Shown: one piece after another, positions 8,315 to 18,147 of the stretch
Numbering within the stretch: position 1 is the first letter of the stretch
Layout: every line of letters starts with the position of its first letter
Assembly (NCBI RefSeq): GCF_001017575.1
Contig: NZ_CP011372.1
Location: forward strand, 372,001 to 436,000
Direction of reading: 5' to 3'
Origin: Campylobacter lari
GTDB taxonomy: Bacteria > Campylobacterota > Campylobacteria > Campylobacterales > Campylobacteraceae
DNA: 64,000 nucleotides
Position numbers and translations under genes: made by a program
Notes under the pieces: generated by a model
Told to the model about the DNA's origin: nothing
Seen by the model: the letters and a program-made list of their open reading frames with translations, nothing else
Databases searched by the model: none

Positions 8315-9949
8315 TTAAATGCTCGTTAAATCCCAAAATAATTTTAATAATTTTTCATTTTTTGCACATATTAAAATTTGCTTTTTATTGTGTGTTTTTT
8401 TGCATACTTTTAAAGCTTGTTTTAAATGTTCTTTTAAAGAAAAAATCAACCCAAAGGCAATGGCTTCTTTATCTAAGCCACCTAAAATATAAATCAAAGG
8501 CATACGCATAGATTTAGAAACATCAAGTTTTGCTTGCTCGTTAATTGTGATTTTAAAATCAAATTTGCTAGGATGTTTAAACTTATAAGCTAAAGCAAGA
8601 TCTAAAAACTCATCTAAATGGTTTAATTTTTTTCCGCTAATAAATGGATAGATAAAATAAAATAAATCTAAGATATTATTACTAATTTTGCTTTCATCAT
8701 TATAATTTTCTTGTATAAAATCATAATATGTTTTAAATTGTTCTTGATAATTTTGCACTAAAGTCATAGCCATTTTGGTTTTTGCAAAATTATTTAAAAA
8801 AACTTTAGGATTAGCTTCAAAACTAAAATCTAAAAAATTAATCTTTATATCATTTAGATAAAAAATCCCACTAATTTCACTTTCTAAATCTAGTAAAATA
8901 TTATCTGAACTAAGCTCATCGATAGAACTACTATGGGCTATTTTATCATCTAATATAATAGAAAAATCATTATAAGCAAATTCATTACTCATAGGTTTTT
9001 CATAAAAACCAAAATCATCCCAAAAATTTTCTTCACTACAAGCAATGCATCCATGTCCTGCAGCTACTGGCCAAGAGGTTTTGGAGTTAAATTTAACCTT
9101 AGGGCAATTATTGTAAGCATAAGGTCCTTTACAACCTACCTTAAAAAGACAATAGCCTTGTTTTATATTCTCATCATCAAAACTTTGAGCAAAATTTCCT
9201 GCTTCAAATTTAGCCTTTCTTTCACATAAATCATGCAAGCATTTTCCATAAAGAGCTAAAGGTCTATTTTGTTCATCTAAAGCCATATCCTGCTCAAATA
9301 ATATATAAAAACAAAGTGCTGCGATGATATTTACATCGCTTGGAGGACAACCTGGTATATTGATTACTTTTTCTTCTAAGACTTTAGAAATTCCTATGCT
9401 TTTGGTAGGATTTGGATGCGCAGCTTGAATTCCTCCATAGCTTGAACAAGTCCCCATAGCAAAGATTGTTTTAGCATTTTTAGCACATTTTTGTAAAATT
9501 TCATATCCATTTTCACCATGTGCTCCTATGGTTAAATAAAAAGGATCTATAGCACAAACCCCACCTTCAACAGCTAAAAGAAAATCTTTTTTTTCTAAAA
9601 TTTCTTCTAGATGTGATTCTGCTTGATGTCCGCTTGCGCTCATAAAGGTTTCATGATATTCTAAAGAAATAAAATCAAAAATTAAATCCAAAAAATCAGG
9701 CAATGAAGTTCTAAGCAAACTTTCACTACACCCTGTGCATTCGCTTAAATGAAGCCATATAAGGCTAGGTGGGGTGTGAAGTTGAAAATATCTATGCGCT
9801 AAAGGGCTAAAATCATTTGGTAAACCTAAAATTTTAATAATAGAATTTACAGCCTCTAATGAGATATTTTTTTCTTCTTTGTGTGAGTTTTCCAATAGAG
9901 CGATTTTATGCTCTAATATGCTTTTTAATTTTTCATTGCTTAAAGACAT
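8315..9949 (-). CDS. hydA2: Orphan [NiFe]-hydrogenase small-subunit-like protein (HydA2)
   Basis: A 544-residue protein whose first 330 residues follow the [NiFe]-hydrogenase small subunit. LSECTGCSESLLR (Cys71, Cys74), GTCSSYGG and PGCPPSD would bind the proximal cluster, GKCLHDLCERK and GYCLFKVGC the distal cluster, and NCPKVKFN...GHGCIACSE the medial cluster. About 200 further residues follow with no Cys pattern and no membrane anchor. No twin-arginine signal peptide is present, so it should stay in the cytoplasm, unlike the respiratory HydA. No large subunit is nearby. It lies 3 bases downstream of tpiA in the glycolytic operon; C. jejuni has a homologue (Cj1399c) in a similar place. Function unproven. 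Confidence 0.8.
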   Translation of the reverse strand: MSLSNEKLKSILEHKIALLENSHKEEKNISLEAVNSIIKILGLPNDFSPLAHRYFQLHTPPSLIWLHLSECTGCSESLLRTSLPDFLDLIFDFISLEYHETFMSASGHQAESHLEEILEKKDFLLAVEGGVCAIDPFYLTIGAHGENGYEILQKCAKNAKTIFAMGTCSSYGGIQAAHPNPTKSIGISKVLEEKVINIPGCPPSDVNIIAALCFYILFEQDMALDEQNRPLALYGKCLHDLCERKAKFEAGNFAQSFDDENIKQGYCLFKVGCKGPYAYNNCPKVKFNSKTSWPVAAGHGCIACSEENFWDDFGFYEKPMSNEFAYNDFSIILDDKIAHSSSIDELSSDNILLDLESEISGIFYLNDIKINFLDFSFEANPKVFLNNFAKTKMAMTLVQNYQEQFKTYYDFIQENYNDESKISNNILDLFYFIYPFISGKKLNHLDEFLDLALAYKFKHPSKFDFKITINEQAKLDVSKSMRMPLIYILGGLDKEAIAFGLIFSLKEHLKQALKVCKKTHNKKQILICAKNEKLLKLFWDLTSI

Positions 9950-9952
9950 TTT

Positions 9953-10633
9953 TTAACCTTTAGCTATTTGTATCATATTTAAAAAATCATTTGCATTTAA
10001 TGCAGCCGAACCTATTAATACTCCATCACAATTTTTTAAAGCGCAAATTTCTTTAACATTGCTTTGATTGACACTTCCACCATATAAAAGCTTAGCGTTG
10101 GTAAATTCTCTTAAAAAATTAAGTATAGTGTTAATATCATCAAGATTGGCACTAACTCCTGTGCCTATAGAATAAATAGGTTCGTAAGCTATGATAAGTT
10201 TTTTATAAGATAAGTCAATATTTTCAATTTGTTTTTTTAAAAAATCCAAACTTTTGTTAGCATTTTTAGTTTCTAAACTTTCGCCTATACAATAAATGAT
10301 ATTAAAATCAAGATTTTTTGCAAAATCAAATTTAGCCCTTAAAAAGCTTTCATCTTCACTTAAAGCTCTTCTTTCAGAATGGCCTATTAAAACACTTTTG
10401 ATACTAAATTCTTCCAAGTGAATTTTACCTATTTCTCCAGTATACGCTCCATTTTCACAAGGGTAGAAATTCTGCGCGCCTTGTTGGAAGGAAAAATTGT
10501 CTTTTAAGAAAGCTACACTAGGAGGGAAGATGAAAACTTCATCTTCTTTGTTTAAGTTTTGGTTTAATTTTTGAGCGTAAAGTTCAAAGCTTGATCTTGT
10601 GTGATTGCACTTTAAATTTGCTGCAAAAATCAT
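9953..10633 (-). CDS. tpiA: Triosephosphate isomerase
   Basis: It interconverts dihydroxyacetone phosphate and glyceraldehyde 3-phosphate. The 226-residue protein starts [10 protein letters not shown] (catalytic Lys8), has the catalytic His in IGHSERRAL, the catalytic Glu in [10 protein letters not shown] and the phosphate-binding YGGSVNQSN and GVLIGSAAL loops. It is about 25 residues shorter than the common 250, typical for epsilonproteobacteria. Its start overlaps pgk by 4 bases (ATGA), so it is coupled to it. In Campylobacter, which lack phosphofructokinase, this block serves mainly gluconeogenesis. Confidence 0.96.
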   Translation of the reverse strand: MIFAANLKCNHTRSSFELYAQKLNQNLNKEDEVFIFPPSVAFLKDNFSFQQGAQNFYPCENGAYTGEIGKIHLEEFSIKSVLIGHSERRALSEDESFLRAKFDFAKNLDFNIIYCIGESLETKNANKSLDFLKKQIENIDLSYKKLIIAYEPIYSIGTGVSANLDDINTILNFLREFTNAKLLYGGSVNQSNVKEICALKNCDGVLIGSAALNANDFLNMIQIAKG

Positions 10634-11832
10634 TCATTATCCTTTATAGTCAAAGGTTTTACACCAGGAAGTTCTTTTCCTTCTATAAGTTCTAATGATG
10701 CTCCACCGCCAGTTGAAATGAAAGTCATCTCATCAGCATCACCTGCTCTTGCTACAACATCAGCAGTATCACCACCGCCTATTACAGTTGTTGCATGAGA
10801 TTCGCTAATATAATGGCTCATTTTAATACTACCTTTTGAGAATTTATCTATTTCAAAAACCCCCATAGGTCCATTCCACCATATAGTTTGAGCATCAGAA
10901 AGCGCTTCTTTAAACAACCTTACGCTAGCTGGACCTATATCAAGCCCCATCCAACCCGCAGGAATTTCTTGTACAGGGGTGTATTTCATCACTGCTTCTT
11001 GAGAGCAAGTTTGTGCTGCTGTAATATCCACAGGAAGATAAATTTTTACACCTAGATTTTTACCTTTGAGTAAGATTTTATTTGCTTCTTCAATTAAATC
11101 TTCTTCTAAAAGAGAATTTCCTATATCATAACCTTGAGCTTTTAAGAAAGTAAAGGCCATACCTCCACCTATGATAAGCTTATCTACTTTTGGAAGTAAG
11201 TTAGTCAAAGCTTGTAGTTTTCCGCTTACTTTAGAGCCACCTACTACCGCCACAAAAGGACGCGCAGGGTGTTTGATGAGATTACTTGCAAACTCGATTT
11301 CTTTTTGGAGTAAAAAGCCTGCACCTTTGTGTGTATTGTCAAAGTATTTAGTGATAGCTTCAACACTAGCATGAGCTCTATGACAAACCCCAAAAGCATC
11401 GTTAATATAAACATCGGCCATAGAAGCAAGTTCTTTGGCTAAATTTTCATCATTCTTAGTTTCTCCCTTTTCAAAGCGTAAATTTTCTAAAAGTAAGATT
11501 TCACTCGGCTTTAATTCACTAGCTTTTTTCTTTGCATCTTCACCTATAACATCTTTAGCCATGATGACTTCTTTAGCCATTAAACGTGCAAGTCTTTTTG
11601 CAACCGGTTCTAAAGAATATTTTGAAGCTATTTCTTTTGGGCGCCCTAAATGTGAAGCTAAAATAACTGCACAACCATTATCTAAACAATATCTTATGGT
11701 AGGGATAGCTGAGCGAATACGACGATCATCAGTAATATTTAAAAACTCATCTTGAGGAACATTAAAATCACATCTTATAAATACTTTTTTCTTTGCAAGA
11801 TCAATATCTTTAATCGATAAAATACTACTCAT
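10630..11832 (-). CDS. pgk: Phosphoglycerate kinase
   Basis: It transfers phosphate between 1,3-bisphosphoglycerate and ADP. The 400-residue, full-length protein shows [10 protein letters not shown] at the N-terminus, the SHLGRPKE substrate loop, the [10 protein letters not shown] hinge region, NGPMGVFE and the GGGDTADVV nucleotide loop. It lies 1 base downstream of gapA and overlaps tpiA by 4 bases, forming the classic gapA-pgk-tpiA operon. Confidence 0.97.
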   Translation of the reverse strand: MSSILSIKDIDLAKKKVFIRCDFNVPQDEFLNITDDRRIRSAIPTIRYCLDNGCAVILASHLGRPKEIASKYSLEPVAKRLARLMAKEVIMAKDVIGEDAKKKASELKPSEILLLENLRFEKGETKNDENLAKELASMADVYINDAFGVCHRAHASVEAITKYFDNTHKGAGFLLQKEIEFASNLIKHPARPFVAVVGGSKVSGKLQALTNLLPKVDKLIIGGGMAFTFLKAQGYDIGNSLLEEDLIEEANKILLKGKNLGVKIYLPVDITAAQTCSQEAVMKYTPVQEIPAGWMGLDIGPASVRLFKEALSDAQTIWWNGPMGVFEIDKFSKGSIKMSHYISESHATTVIGGGDTADVVARAGDADEMTFISTGGGASLELIEGKELPGVKPLTIKDNE

Positions 11833-11833
11833 C

Positions 11834-12829
11834 TTAAGCCTTTGCTACGAATACTGCCATATCTACTAAACGAGAAGAATATCCCCATTCATTATCATAC
11901 CAAGCAACCACTTTAACAAAATCATCACAAATTACTTGAGTTAAATCACTTGCTACAATTGCACCATAAGAGCAAGTTATAAAATCACTTGAAACTCTTT
12001 CTTCATCATCAACCAATAATATACCTTTTAAATTACTAGCAGCTGCTTTTCTAAAGGCTTCGTTGATTTCTTCTTTACTTACTTTTTTCTTTAAAGTTGC
12101 AGTTAAATCCACAGTTGACACATCAGCTACAGGTACACGCATGCTTTGACCATGTAATTTTCCATCAAGTTCAGGCATAACAAGTTTCATAGCTTTTGCT
12201 GCACCTGTTGAAGTAGGGATGATATTTTGAGCAGCAGCACGTGATCTTCTTTTATCTCTTGCTTTTGCATCAATAATGCTTTGTCCGTTTGTGTAGGCAT
12301 GAATAGTTGTCATTAAACCTTTTTCTATGCCAAAATTATCTTGCAAAACTCTACAAATTGGACCTAGACAGTTAGTAGTACAACTTGCGTTTGAGATGAT
12401 GTTTTCGCCTTTGTATTCGTGAGCATTTACCCCTAAAACATAAGTTGGAGTTTTATCTTTTGCAGGTGCGCTCATGATAACTTTTTGTACCCCATGATCT
12501 AAAAATCCTTGACATTTTTCCATAGTTAAGTGTGCGCCAGTACATTCTAAAACAATCTGTGCGCCATATTTTGCAAAGTCTAAATCAGCTACATTTCTAC
12601 TTTTTAAAACTTTTATTTTTTTATTATCAATTATTAAATCATCACCATCATTTTCAACACTACCATCATATACCCCATGAACGGTGTCATATTTAAAAAG
12701 ATATTTAGTAAGCTCTATATCAGTAGTATCATTAATCGCTACAAGCTCGATATCATCGCGCTTCATAATAATTCTTGCAACACATCTTCCAATGCGTCCA
12801 AAACCATTTATTGCAACTTTTACAGCCAT
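11834..12829 (-). CDS. gapA: Glyceraldehyde-3-phosphate dehydrogenase
   Basis: It oxidises glyceraldehyde 3-phosphate to 1,3-bisphosphoglycerate with NAD, or runs in reverse for gluconeogenesis. The 331-residue protein begins [15 protein letters not shown] (Rossmann loop), carries the active-site Cys in [12 protein letters not shown] and ends with [11 protein letters not shown]. The ATG at 12829 is right: AAAAAGGAAATGAAA precedes it and the product starts at the Rossmann strand, whereas the in-frame ATG at 12925 would add 32 residues overlapping nadD. It is the first gene of the operon and diverges from nadD. Confidence 0.97.
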   Translation of the reverse strand: MAVKVAINGFGRIGRCVARIIMKRDDIELVAINDTTDIELTKYLFKYDTVHGVYDGSVENDGDDLIIDNKKIKVLKSRNVADLDFAKYGAQIVLECTGAHLTMEKCQGFLDHGVQKVIMSAPAKDKTPTYVLGVNAHEYKGENIISNASCTTNCLGPICRVLQDNFGIEKGLMTTIHAYTNGQSIIDAKARDKRRSRAAAQNIIPTSTGAAKAMKLVMPELDGKLHGQSMRVPVADVSTVDLTATLKKKVSKEEINEAFRKAAASNLKGILLVDDEERVSSDFITCSYGAIVASDLTQVICDDFVKVVAWYDNEWGYSSRLVDMAVFVAKA

Positions 12830-12888
12830 TTTCATTTCCTTTTTATGATTAAGTAGGTAAAATTCTACTAAAAAAAGGTTAAATTTTA

Positions 12889-13434
12889 ATGAAAATCGCA
12901 CTTTTTGGTGGCAGTTTTGATCCACCTCATTTAGGGCATAATGCTATAGTCTTTAATGCGCTAGCAAATTTAGAGCTTGATAAGCTCATTATTATGCCAA
13001 CTTTTATTAGCCCTTTTAAGCAAGAATTTACCGCAAATGAACAAAGACGCTTAAAATGGTGTGAGATGATTTGGGGAGGTTTGGAAAAAGTTGAAATTTG
13101 TGATTTTGAAATAAAAAAACAAAGACCTGTACCTAGTATAGAAAGTGTTGATTTTTTGTACAAACAATATGAAATTTCTAAATTTTATCTTATTTTGGGA
13201 GCTGATCATTTACAAAGTCTTGAAAAATGGCATGAATTTGAAAGATTGCAAAATTTGGTAGAATTTGTTGTAGCTAAAAGAGATGGTATTTTTATACCAA
13301 AACATTTTAAAACCTTAGATACTAAAGTAGATATCTCTTCTTCTTTTATAAGAGAAACCTTGCAAACATCACAAGTTTGTGAGCAAATCAAAGAAGAAGT
13401 TAAGCTTTATTATTCTAAATTTAAAAATATTTAA
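12889..13434 (+). CDS. nadD: Nicotinate-nucleotide adenylyltransferase
   Basis: It adenylates nicotinate mononucleotide to deamido-NAD in NAD synthesis. The 181-residue protein carries the nucleotidyltransferase loop GGSFDPPHLGH at residues 7-17, with HxGH contacting ATP, and the C-terminal ISSSFIRE motif. It is divergent from gapA with about 60 bases between the starts. rsfS follows after 13 bases, the usual nadD-rsfS pairing. Confidence 0.95.
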   Translation: MKIALFGGSFDPPHLGHNAIVFNALANLELDKLIIMPTFISPFKQEFTANEQRRLKWCEMIWGGLEKVEICDFEIKKQRPVPSIESVDFLYKQYEISKFYLILGADHLQSLEKWHEFERLQNLVEFVVAKRDGIFIPKHFKTLDTKVDISSSFIRETLQTSQVCEQIKEEVKLYYSKFKNI

Positions 13435-13447
13435 CAAAAGGAAAACA

Positions 13448-13777
13448 ATGCAAGAAAGAATTAATAATATAGTGCAAATTTTAGATGATAAAAAAGCAGA
13501 TTTAATAGAAACCTTTGATATGCAAGATAGGGATTATTTTGTCAAATTTGTAGTGATTGCTACTACTATGGGGGAAAGACATGCGCTTTCTTTGATTGAT
13601 GATTTAAAAACTAATCTTAAAAGCAAGGGTGAGGAGTTTTTAAATATAGAAAGTAGTGAAGAATGGACTGTACTTGATTTGGGAGATATTTTGATTCACT
13701 TAATGAATGAAACTTATAGAGCAAAATATAATATAGAAGAATTTTTAAAAAGTTTAAACAAAGAAAATCAAAACTAG
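13448..13777 (+). CDS. rsfS: Ribosome silencing factor RsfS
   Basis: RsfS binds ribosomal protein L14 and blocks joining of the subunits when nutrients run out. The 109-residue protein has the family core KADLIETFDMQDRDYFVKF and the EEWTVLDLGDILIHLM segment that faces L14. The ATG at 13448 follows AAAAGGAAAAC; an upstream in-frame start at 13379 would lie inside nadD and add 23 residues without family support. Confidence 0.93.
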   Translation: MQERINNIVQILDDKKADLIETFDMQDRDYFVKFVVIATTMGERHALSLIDDLKTNLKSKGEEFLNIESSEEWTVLDLGDILIHLMNETYRAKYNIEEFLKSLNKENQN

Positions 13778-13786
13778 GAAATAAAA

Positions 13787-16162
13787 TTGGATAATTTGAT
13801 TACTGAGTTATCAGATTTAGCTAAAGAATATTTTGATAATTCAGAATTTGAAAAATGTGACGAAGTCTTAAGTGAACTTATAGCTTTTTGTAAAGGTGAA
13901 GTTACACTAGCGCAAGATGGTAAAGTGATTTTTATAGATGATGAGGATAAAGAGCGTTTGCTTTTAGAGGCTTATCATAATAGAGCGTTTTGTAGATTTA
14001 ATTGCTTAAAATTTCAAGAAGCACTTGAAGATGCAACTATAGCTGTAGAATTTGATCCTAGTAATGTATTTTTGTTTAATCTTTTGGGCTTATGTAATTT
14101 TAAATTAGATTTATTACAAGAAGCGCTTTTAGCTTTTAATAAAACTATAGCGCTAGATAATGCATATTATTTAGCATATTTTAACAGAGCTAGGGTTTAT
14201 ATACTTTTAGATGAACATGCAAAAGCTTTAAAAGATTTGCAAATTTGTATTGATTTAGCTCCCGAGTATTATATAGCTTATTATACTAGAGCCATTGCCT
14301 TGCTTAGTGTTGATCCAAAACAAGCTTTAATTGATTTTAAAAAATCTCAAGATTTAGGCTTTGAATCCTCGCAGATTTTTTATTATCAAGGGGTAGCTTA
14401 TGAGAATTTAGAAGATTATCAAAAAGCTATAGAATTTTTTACCAAGATGATTGAGCAAGATGAGAGTTTTGCTGATGCGTATTATAAAAGGGCCAATAAT
14501 AAACGCAAGGTTGATGATTTAGAAGGAGCTTTGCAAGATTGCTTAAAATCTATTGAACTAGATAATGAAAATGCAATGGCGTACTTAATTTTGGGACATA
14601 TTTATAAAGACTTGGAAAAGATAGAATTATCAATAGATGCTTTTAAAAAATCAATTGAATTAGATGAAAATTTGCAATATCCATGTTTTGCATTGGCTAG
14701 GGTTTTGTATGATTTAGAAGATTATGAGCAAGCTTTGAAGTATTATGATAAAACAATTGAGCTTTATGAAGAATATGCCCAAGCATATATTAATAGAGGC
14801 AATACTAAAATCAATCTAAAAATGATTGAAGAGGCTATAGAGGATTTTGATTTAGCAGCTAAATATTATCAAGAAAGAGTAAGTAAACATGATTTTACTC
14901 CATCAGAATTAGCAGAACTTGAACACGCAGTTCCTTATGGTTTTTATCATTTAGGTAATAGTTTATATGAAATAGACAAATATGATGAAGCTTTGATAAG
15001 CTATGAAAAAGCTTTAAAATATCAAAAAGAATATCCCGATGTATTTTTTAATAGGGCTTATTTAAAATCTGATCTTGAAAAATATGAGGAAGCTTTAGAA
15101 GATAGTGAACTAGCTGTTAAATATTATAAAAAGCAAAATAATACCCAAGATTATGCTAATTCCCTTTCTCAAAGAGCTTGGATTAAAAGTAGACTTGAAA
15201 GATTTCAAGAAGCTATGGATGAATACAATGAGCTTATAAAAACATATAAAGATTATATTGATTTAAAAGATGTATTATTTGAAAGGGCATATTGTGCAAA
15301 AGAGCTTGAATCTTATGAAGAATTAATAGCTTATTGTAATGCAGCACACAAGGTGGATAAAAATAATTTTAAACTTTATTTTTGGCGAGGAATTGCTAAA
15401 TATAATTTAAGCTTAGAAGAAGAAGCTATAGAAGATTTAAACAAGGCTTTAAAAATCGATAAAAACCATAATGGTGCAAAGTATTATAAAGGACTTTGTT
15501 ATGAAGATCTTTATATATTTGAAGAGGCTATAAAATGTTATGATAGCGTGATTTTAAGTAACGAAGAAGATGATGAGTCGTATTTTCATAGAGCAAAATG
15601 CAAAAGAAATCTTGAAAAATACAACGAAGCTTTAAAAGATATCAATGAATGCTTAAAAATAATTGATGATATTGGTGAGTATTGGATAGAAAAAGCACAA
15701 ATTTTAAGCTTTTTAGGAAAATATGATGAAAGCTTTGAAGCTGCAAAAAAAGCAAGTGAGCTTGAGCCAAAATCATATGAGTGTTATCATTTTATGGGTG
15801 CGGTTAAAGTATATTTACAAGATTTTAAAGAGGCTATAAAATATCTTAATATGGCTTTAAATTTAGATGATAGTCAAAATTGGACACATTATTATAAGGC
15901 AGAGTGTTTAAGAAATTTAGGTGATTTTCATGATGCATTACAATGTTATGAAGATTGCTTAAAGATAGTAAATGAAAATACCGATGCTTTGGTGGGAAAA
16001 ATTCAGTGTTTAGAAGAGTTAAAAGAATATGAGCAAGCTTTGGAGTGCACTAAAGAATTATTAAAACTTGATGAAGAAAATGAGTTTGCATTAAAAAATC
16101 AAGATATTTTAATGCAAAAATTAAAGCAGCAAAATAAAAAATGGTGGCAAATTTGGAATTAA
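13787..16162 (+). CDS. Large tetratricopeptide-repeat protein
   Basis: A 791-residue soluble protein consisting almost entirely of TPR units of about 34 residues. Repeats such as AYYKRANNKRKVDDLEGALQ, AYINRGNTKINLKMIEEAIE and YFHRAKCKRNLEKYNEALK show the A-x-x-x-R-G/A and A-hydrophobic pattern. I estimate 16-18 repeats between residues 60 and 770. There is no signal peptide; the last eight residues, KKWWQIWN, form an aromatic tail. It starts with TTG at 13787, 6 bases after AGGAA, and no early in-frame ATG exists. It lies 9 bases after rsfS, so it is likely co-transcribed. In C. jejuni the neighbouring genes adjoin directly, so this looks like an insertion or a lineage gene. Partner unknown. 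Confidence 0.88.
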   Translation: MDNLITELSDLAKEYFDNSEFEKCDEVLSELIAFCKGEVTLAQDGKVIFIDDEDKERLLLEAYHNRAFCRFNCLKFQEALEDATIAVEFDPSNVFLFNLLGLCNFKLDLLQEALLAFNKTIALDNAYYLAYFNRARVYILLDEHAKALKDLQICIDLAPEYYIAYYTRAIALLSVDPKQALIDFKKSQDLGFESSQIFYYQGVAYENLEDYQKAIEFFTKMIEQDESFADAYYKRANNKRKVDDLEGALQDCLKSIELDNENAMAYLILGHIYKDLEKIELSIDAFKKSIELDENLQYPCFALARVLYDLEDYEQALKYYDKTIELYEEYAQAYINRGNTKINLKMIEEAIEDFDLAAKYYQERVSKHDFTPSELAELEHAVPYGFYHLGNSLYEIDKYDEALISYEKALKYQKEYPDVFFNRAYLKSDLEKYEEALEDSELAVKYYKKQNNTQDYANSLSQRAWIKSRLERFQEAMDEYNELIKTYKDYIDLKDVLFERAYCAKELESYEELIAYCNAAHKVDKNNFKLYFWRGIAKYNLSLEEEAIEDLNKALKIDKNHNGAKYYKGLCYEDLYIFEEAIKCYDSVILSNEEDDESYFHRAKCKRNLEKYNEALKDINECLKIIDDIGEYWIEKAQILSFLGKYDESFEAAKKASELEPKSYECYHFMGAVKVYLQDFKEAIKYLNMALNLDDSQNWTHYYKAECLRNLGDFHDALQCYEDCLKIVNENTDALVGKIQCLEELKEYEQALECTKELLKLDEENEFALKNQDILMQKLKQQNKKWWQIWN

Positions 16163-16163
16163 A

Positions 16164-16538
16164 CTAGAGTTTGTTGATATATTCTTCAATCTCTTTTTTG
16201 ATTTTGTCTTTTTTATCTTTTAAAGCTTGTTTTTTATTTTTATACTCTGTTTTACTCATATAGTCTTTTTGTTTTTTTAATTCTTTTAACTCTTGTTCGA
16301 TTTTTTCTATCTCTTGCTCTTTAAGTTTTTTAGCCTCTAATTTTTTATCATAAAAAAGAGGATCTTTTGCACAATCTGCTTGCACTTCTTTTAAGGCTAA
16401 TTCTAAGCTTAAAGCTTTTTCTTGATGATTGTAATTTTTAGCATAAGCTATTTCTTTTTGAATTTGCTCTATTTTAACCTCACATTGTGTGGAAAATGCA
16501 AATGAGCAAAGTGTAAGTAGGAATAACAACTGTTTCAT
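16164..16538 (-). CDS. DUF1090-like periplasmic coiled-coil protein
   Basis: A 124-residue protein with a cleavable signal peptide (MKQLLFLLTLCSFAFS, cleavage near residue 16-18). The mature part is helical and highly charged, with two Cys residues (QCEVKIEQ and ADCAKDP) spaced like DUF1090 members and a long Lys/Glu coiled coil from residue 70. A homologue lies near rsfS in C. jejuni (Cj1406c). The role is unknown, and the gene converges on the TPR gene with only 1 base between stops. Confidence 0.75.
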   Translation of the reverse strand: MKQLLFLLTLCSFAFSTQCEVKIEQIQKEIAYAKNYNHQEKALSLELALKEVQADCAKDPLFYDKKLEAKKLKEQEIEKIEQELKELKKQKDYMSKTEYKNKKQALKDKKDKIKKEIEEYINKL

Positions 16539-16587
16539 AGTTTAAACCTTTCTTTTTTTGATATTTTAGTTTATTATATTAAATAAT

Positions 16588-18147
16588 TTATTTGCTGTTT
16601 TTAATAAAAACATGAGTTTTAAAAAAAGTTATTTGACCTTTTATGCTAATATTAAATTCTAAAGGGATAAAAATCAAAGATGAGTCATTGTTAAGTTTGT
16701 AGCTTAATTGCGAATTTTTCTGGTAGTTTTTTAAGACTTTGTCAAAATTTTCAAGTTTTAAAAGTTCTTTTTCTTGAAGTAAAAAATACAAGGTGTTACC
16801 ATCAATCTTCATAAAATATTTAAATTCACTTGTATTAGCAATAAAATCAAACAATACTTCATCATAATTTTCTTTTAATTTGGAGTATTTTGGATGAAAT
16901 TTTTTAGACATATTATGAAATTTTATTTTTTGTGGTTTTAAATGAGTTAAATTATAAGTTTTTAAAAAATCATCAAAACTATAATTGTTGTTATAATTTT
17001 TATTAAGATTATGCAAGGTGTTTTTGATGCTTTTAATTTGATTGTAGTATTGCTTACTTTGAGTATAGTCAAGATTTAAAGAATGTATAGAGTTTTCTAG
17101 TTTTTGTAATTGGTATTTTTGTGAAGAAAAGCTTATGTAATTTGCAAAAAATCCTAAAAATAAGGATATAAGTGCAAGCAGATAAAAAGAAAATTTTAAT
17201 GCTATGTTTTGTTTAAATACACTTAGATAATTTGCAACCAAAAGCCATAAATTTAAAGCCAATACCGCTAAGCGTTCTGGTGTAAAGCCATATTGTGCAA
17301 TTCTAATTATAATAGCATAAAATACAAAAATATTTAATAATAGTACTATAACAAAAAAGACATAGAGTAATGCTTTTTTGATTTTATAAGAAGATAAATT
17401 TATCCAAAGATTAATTAATAAAAAATTACCAAACCAAAGACATAAATGAACTATGCTAAGACTTTCTAAAAGGTTAAAAAATACTCCTAAACTATAAGAA
17501 AAAAGCATGATAATATATAAAACACTAAAAGTATTTAGTATGAATATAAAAATTTTATTAAAAATATATGAAGTAAAATTGCCAAGTAAAAATAAAGAAA
17601 AAATTCCAGCACTAAAAATCCATAATGATAGAACATGAGAATTTAGTTTACTTGAAGAAATATCAAATAAAAAATTAAACGAACTATAAAATATGGCCAA
17701 AAATACACCAAAAATAAGCCAAAAGCTTACACTAAAAAAAAGGGCAGCTAAAAAATTATGGAAATAATTAAAATCATGTAATTTTCTTGCGCATACCAAA
17801 GTTACAAGAGCTATTGTTAAGGAAATATATAAAGTATTATCGGTAAGAAATATTAAATTATTTTCCACATTATCTTTTTTAAAGATAAAATTCAAAAATA
17901 TATAAAAAATTAGTCCAAAAAACCCAACCCATAAATTTTTCAAACTTTTATAATTTTGTATTAAATTGCTTTTTGATTCAGTGAATGTTTCGCAAAAAAT
18001 TATAAATAGGGTTAAAAGTAAAAAAATACTAGTCTGGTATGAACTATAAAAAAATGCTATAAAAAACCAAAAACATAAATAAAAAATAACTCCAAGTGGA
18101 TGATGTAATAAAGCTATATAGCTAGAATTAATAAATTTTTTAAACAT
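16588..18147 (-). CDS. Multi-pass membrane protein, DUF4153/DUF4173-like
   Basis: A 519-residue inner-membrane protein with about 10-11 hydrophobic helices in the first 345 residues, followed by a soluble helical tail of about 170 residues that is rich in Asn, Tyr and Lys. The segment RIAQYGFTPERLAVLALNLWL matches the short YG-x-T-x-x-R signature of DUF4153-type membrane proteins (residues 288-307). The function is unknown. Its start overlaps the HIT gene by 8 bases. Confidence 0.7.
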   Translation of the reverse strand: MFKKFINSSYIALLHHPLGVIFYLCFWFFIAFFYSSYQTSIFLLLTLFIIFCETFTESKSNLIQNYKSLKNLWVGFFGLIFYIFLNFIFKKDNVENNLIFLTDNTLYISLTIALVTLVCARKLHDFNYFHNFLAALFFSVSFWLIFGVFLAIFYSSFNFLFDISSSKLNSHVLSLWIFSAGIFSLFLLGNFTSYIFNKIFIFILNTFSVLYIIMLFSYSLGVFFNLLESLSIVHLCLWFGNFLLINLWINLSSYKIKKALLYVFFVIVLLLNIFVFYAIIIRIAQYGFTPERLAVLALNLWLLVANYLSVFKQNIALKFSFYLLALISLFLGFFANYISFSSQKYQLQKLENSIHSLNLDYTQSKQYYNQIKSIKNTLHNLNKNYNNNYSFDDFLKTYNLTHLKPQKIKFHNMSKKFHPKYSKLKENYDEVLFDFIANTSEFKYFMKIDGNTLYFLLQEKELLKLENFDKVLKNYQKNSQLSYKLNNDSSLIFIPLEFNISIKGQITFFKTHVFIKNSK

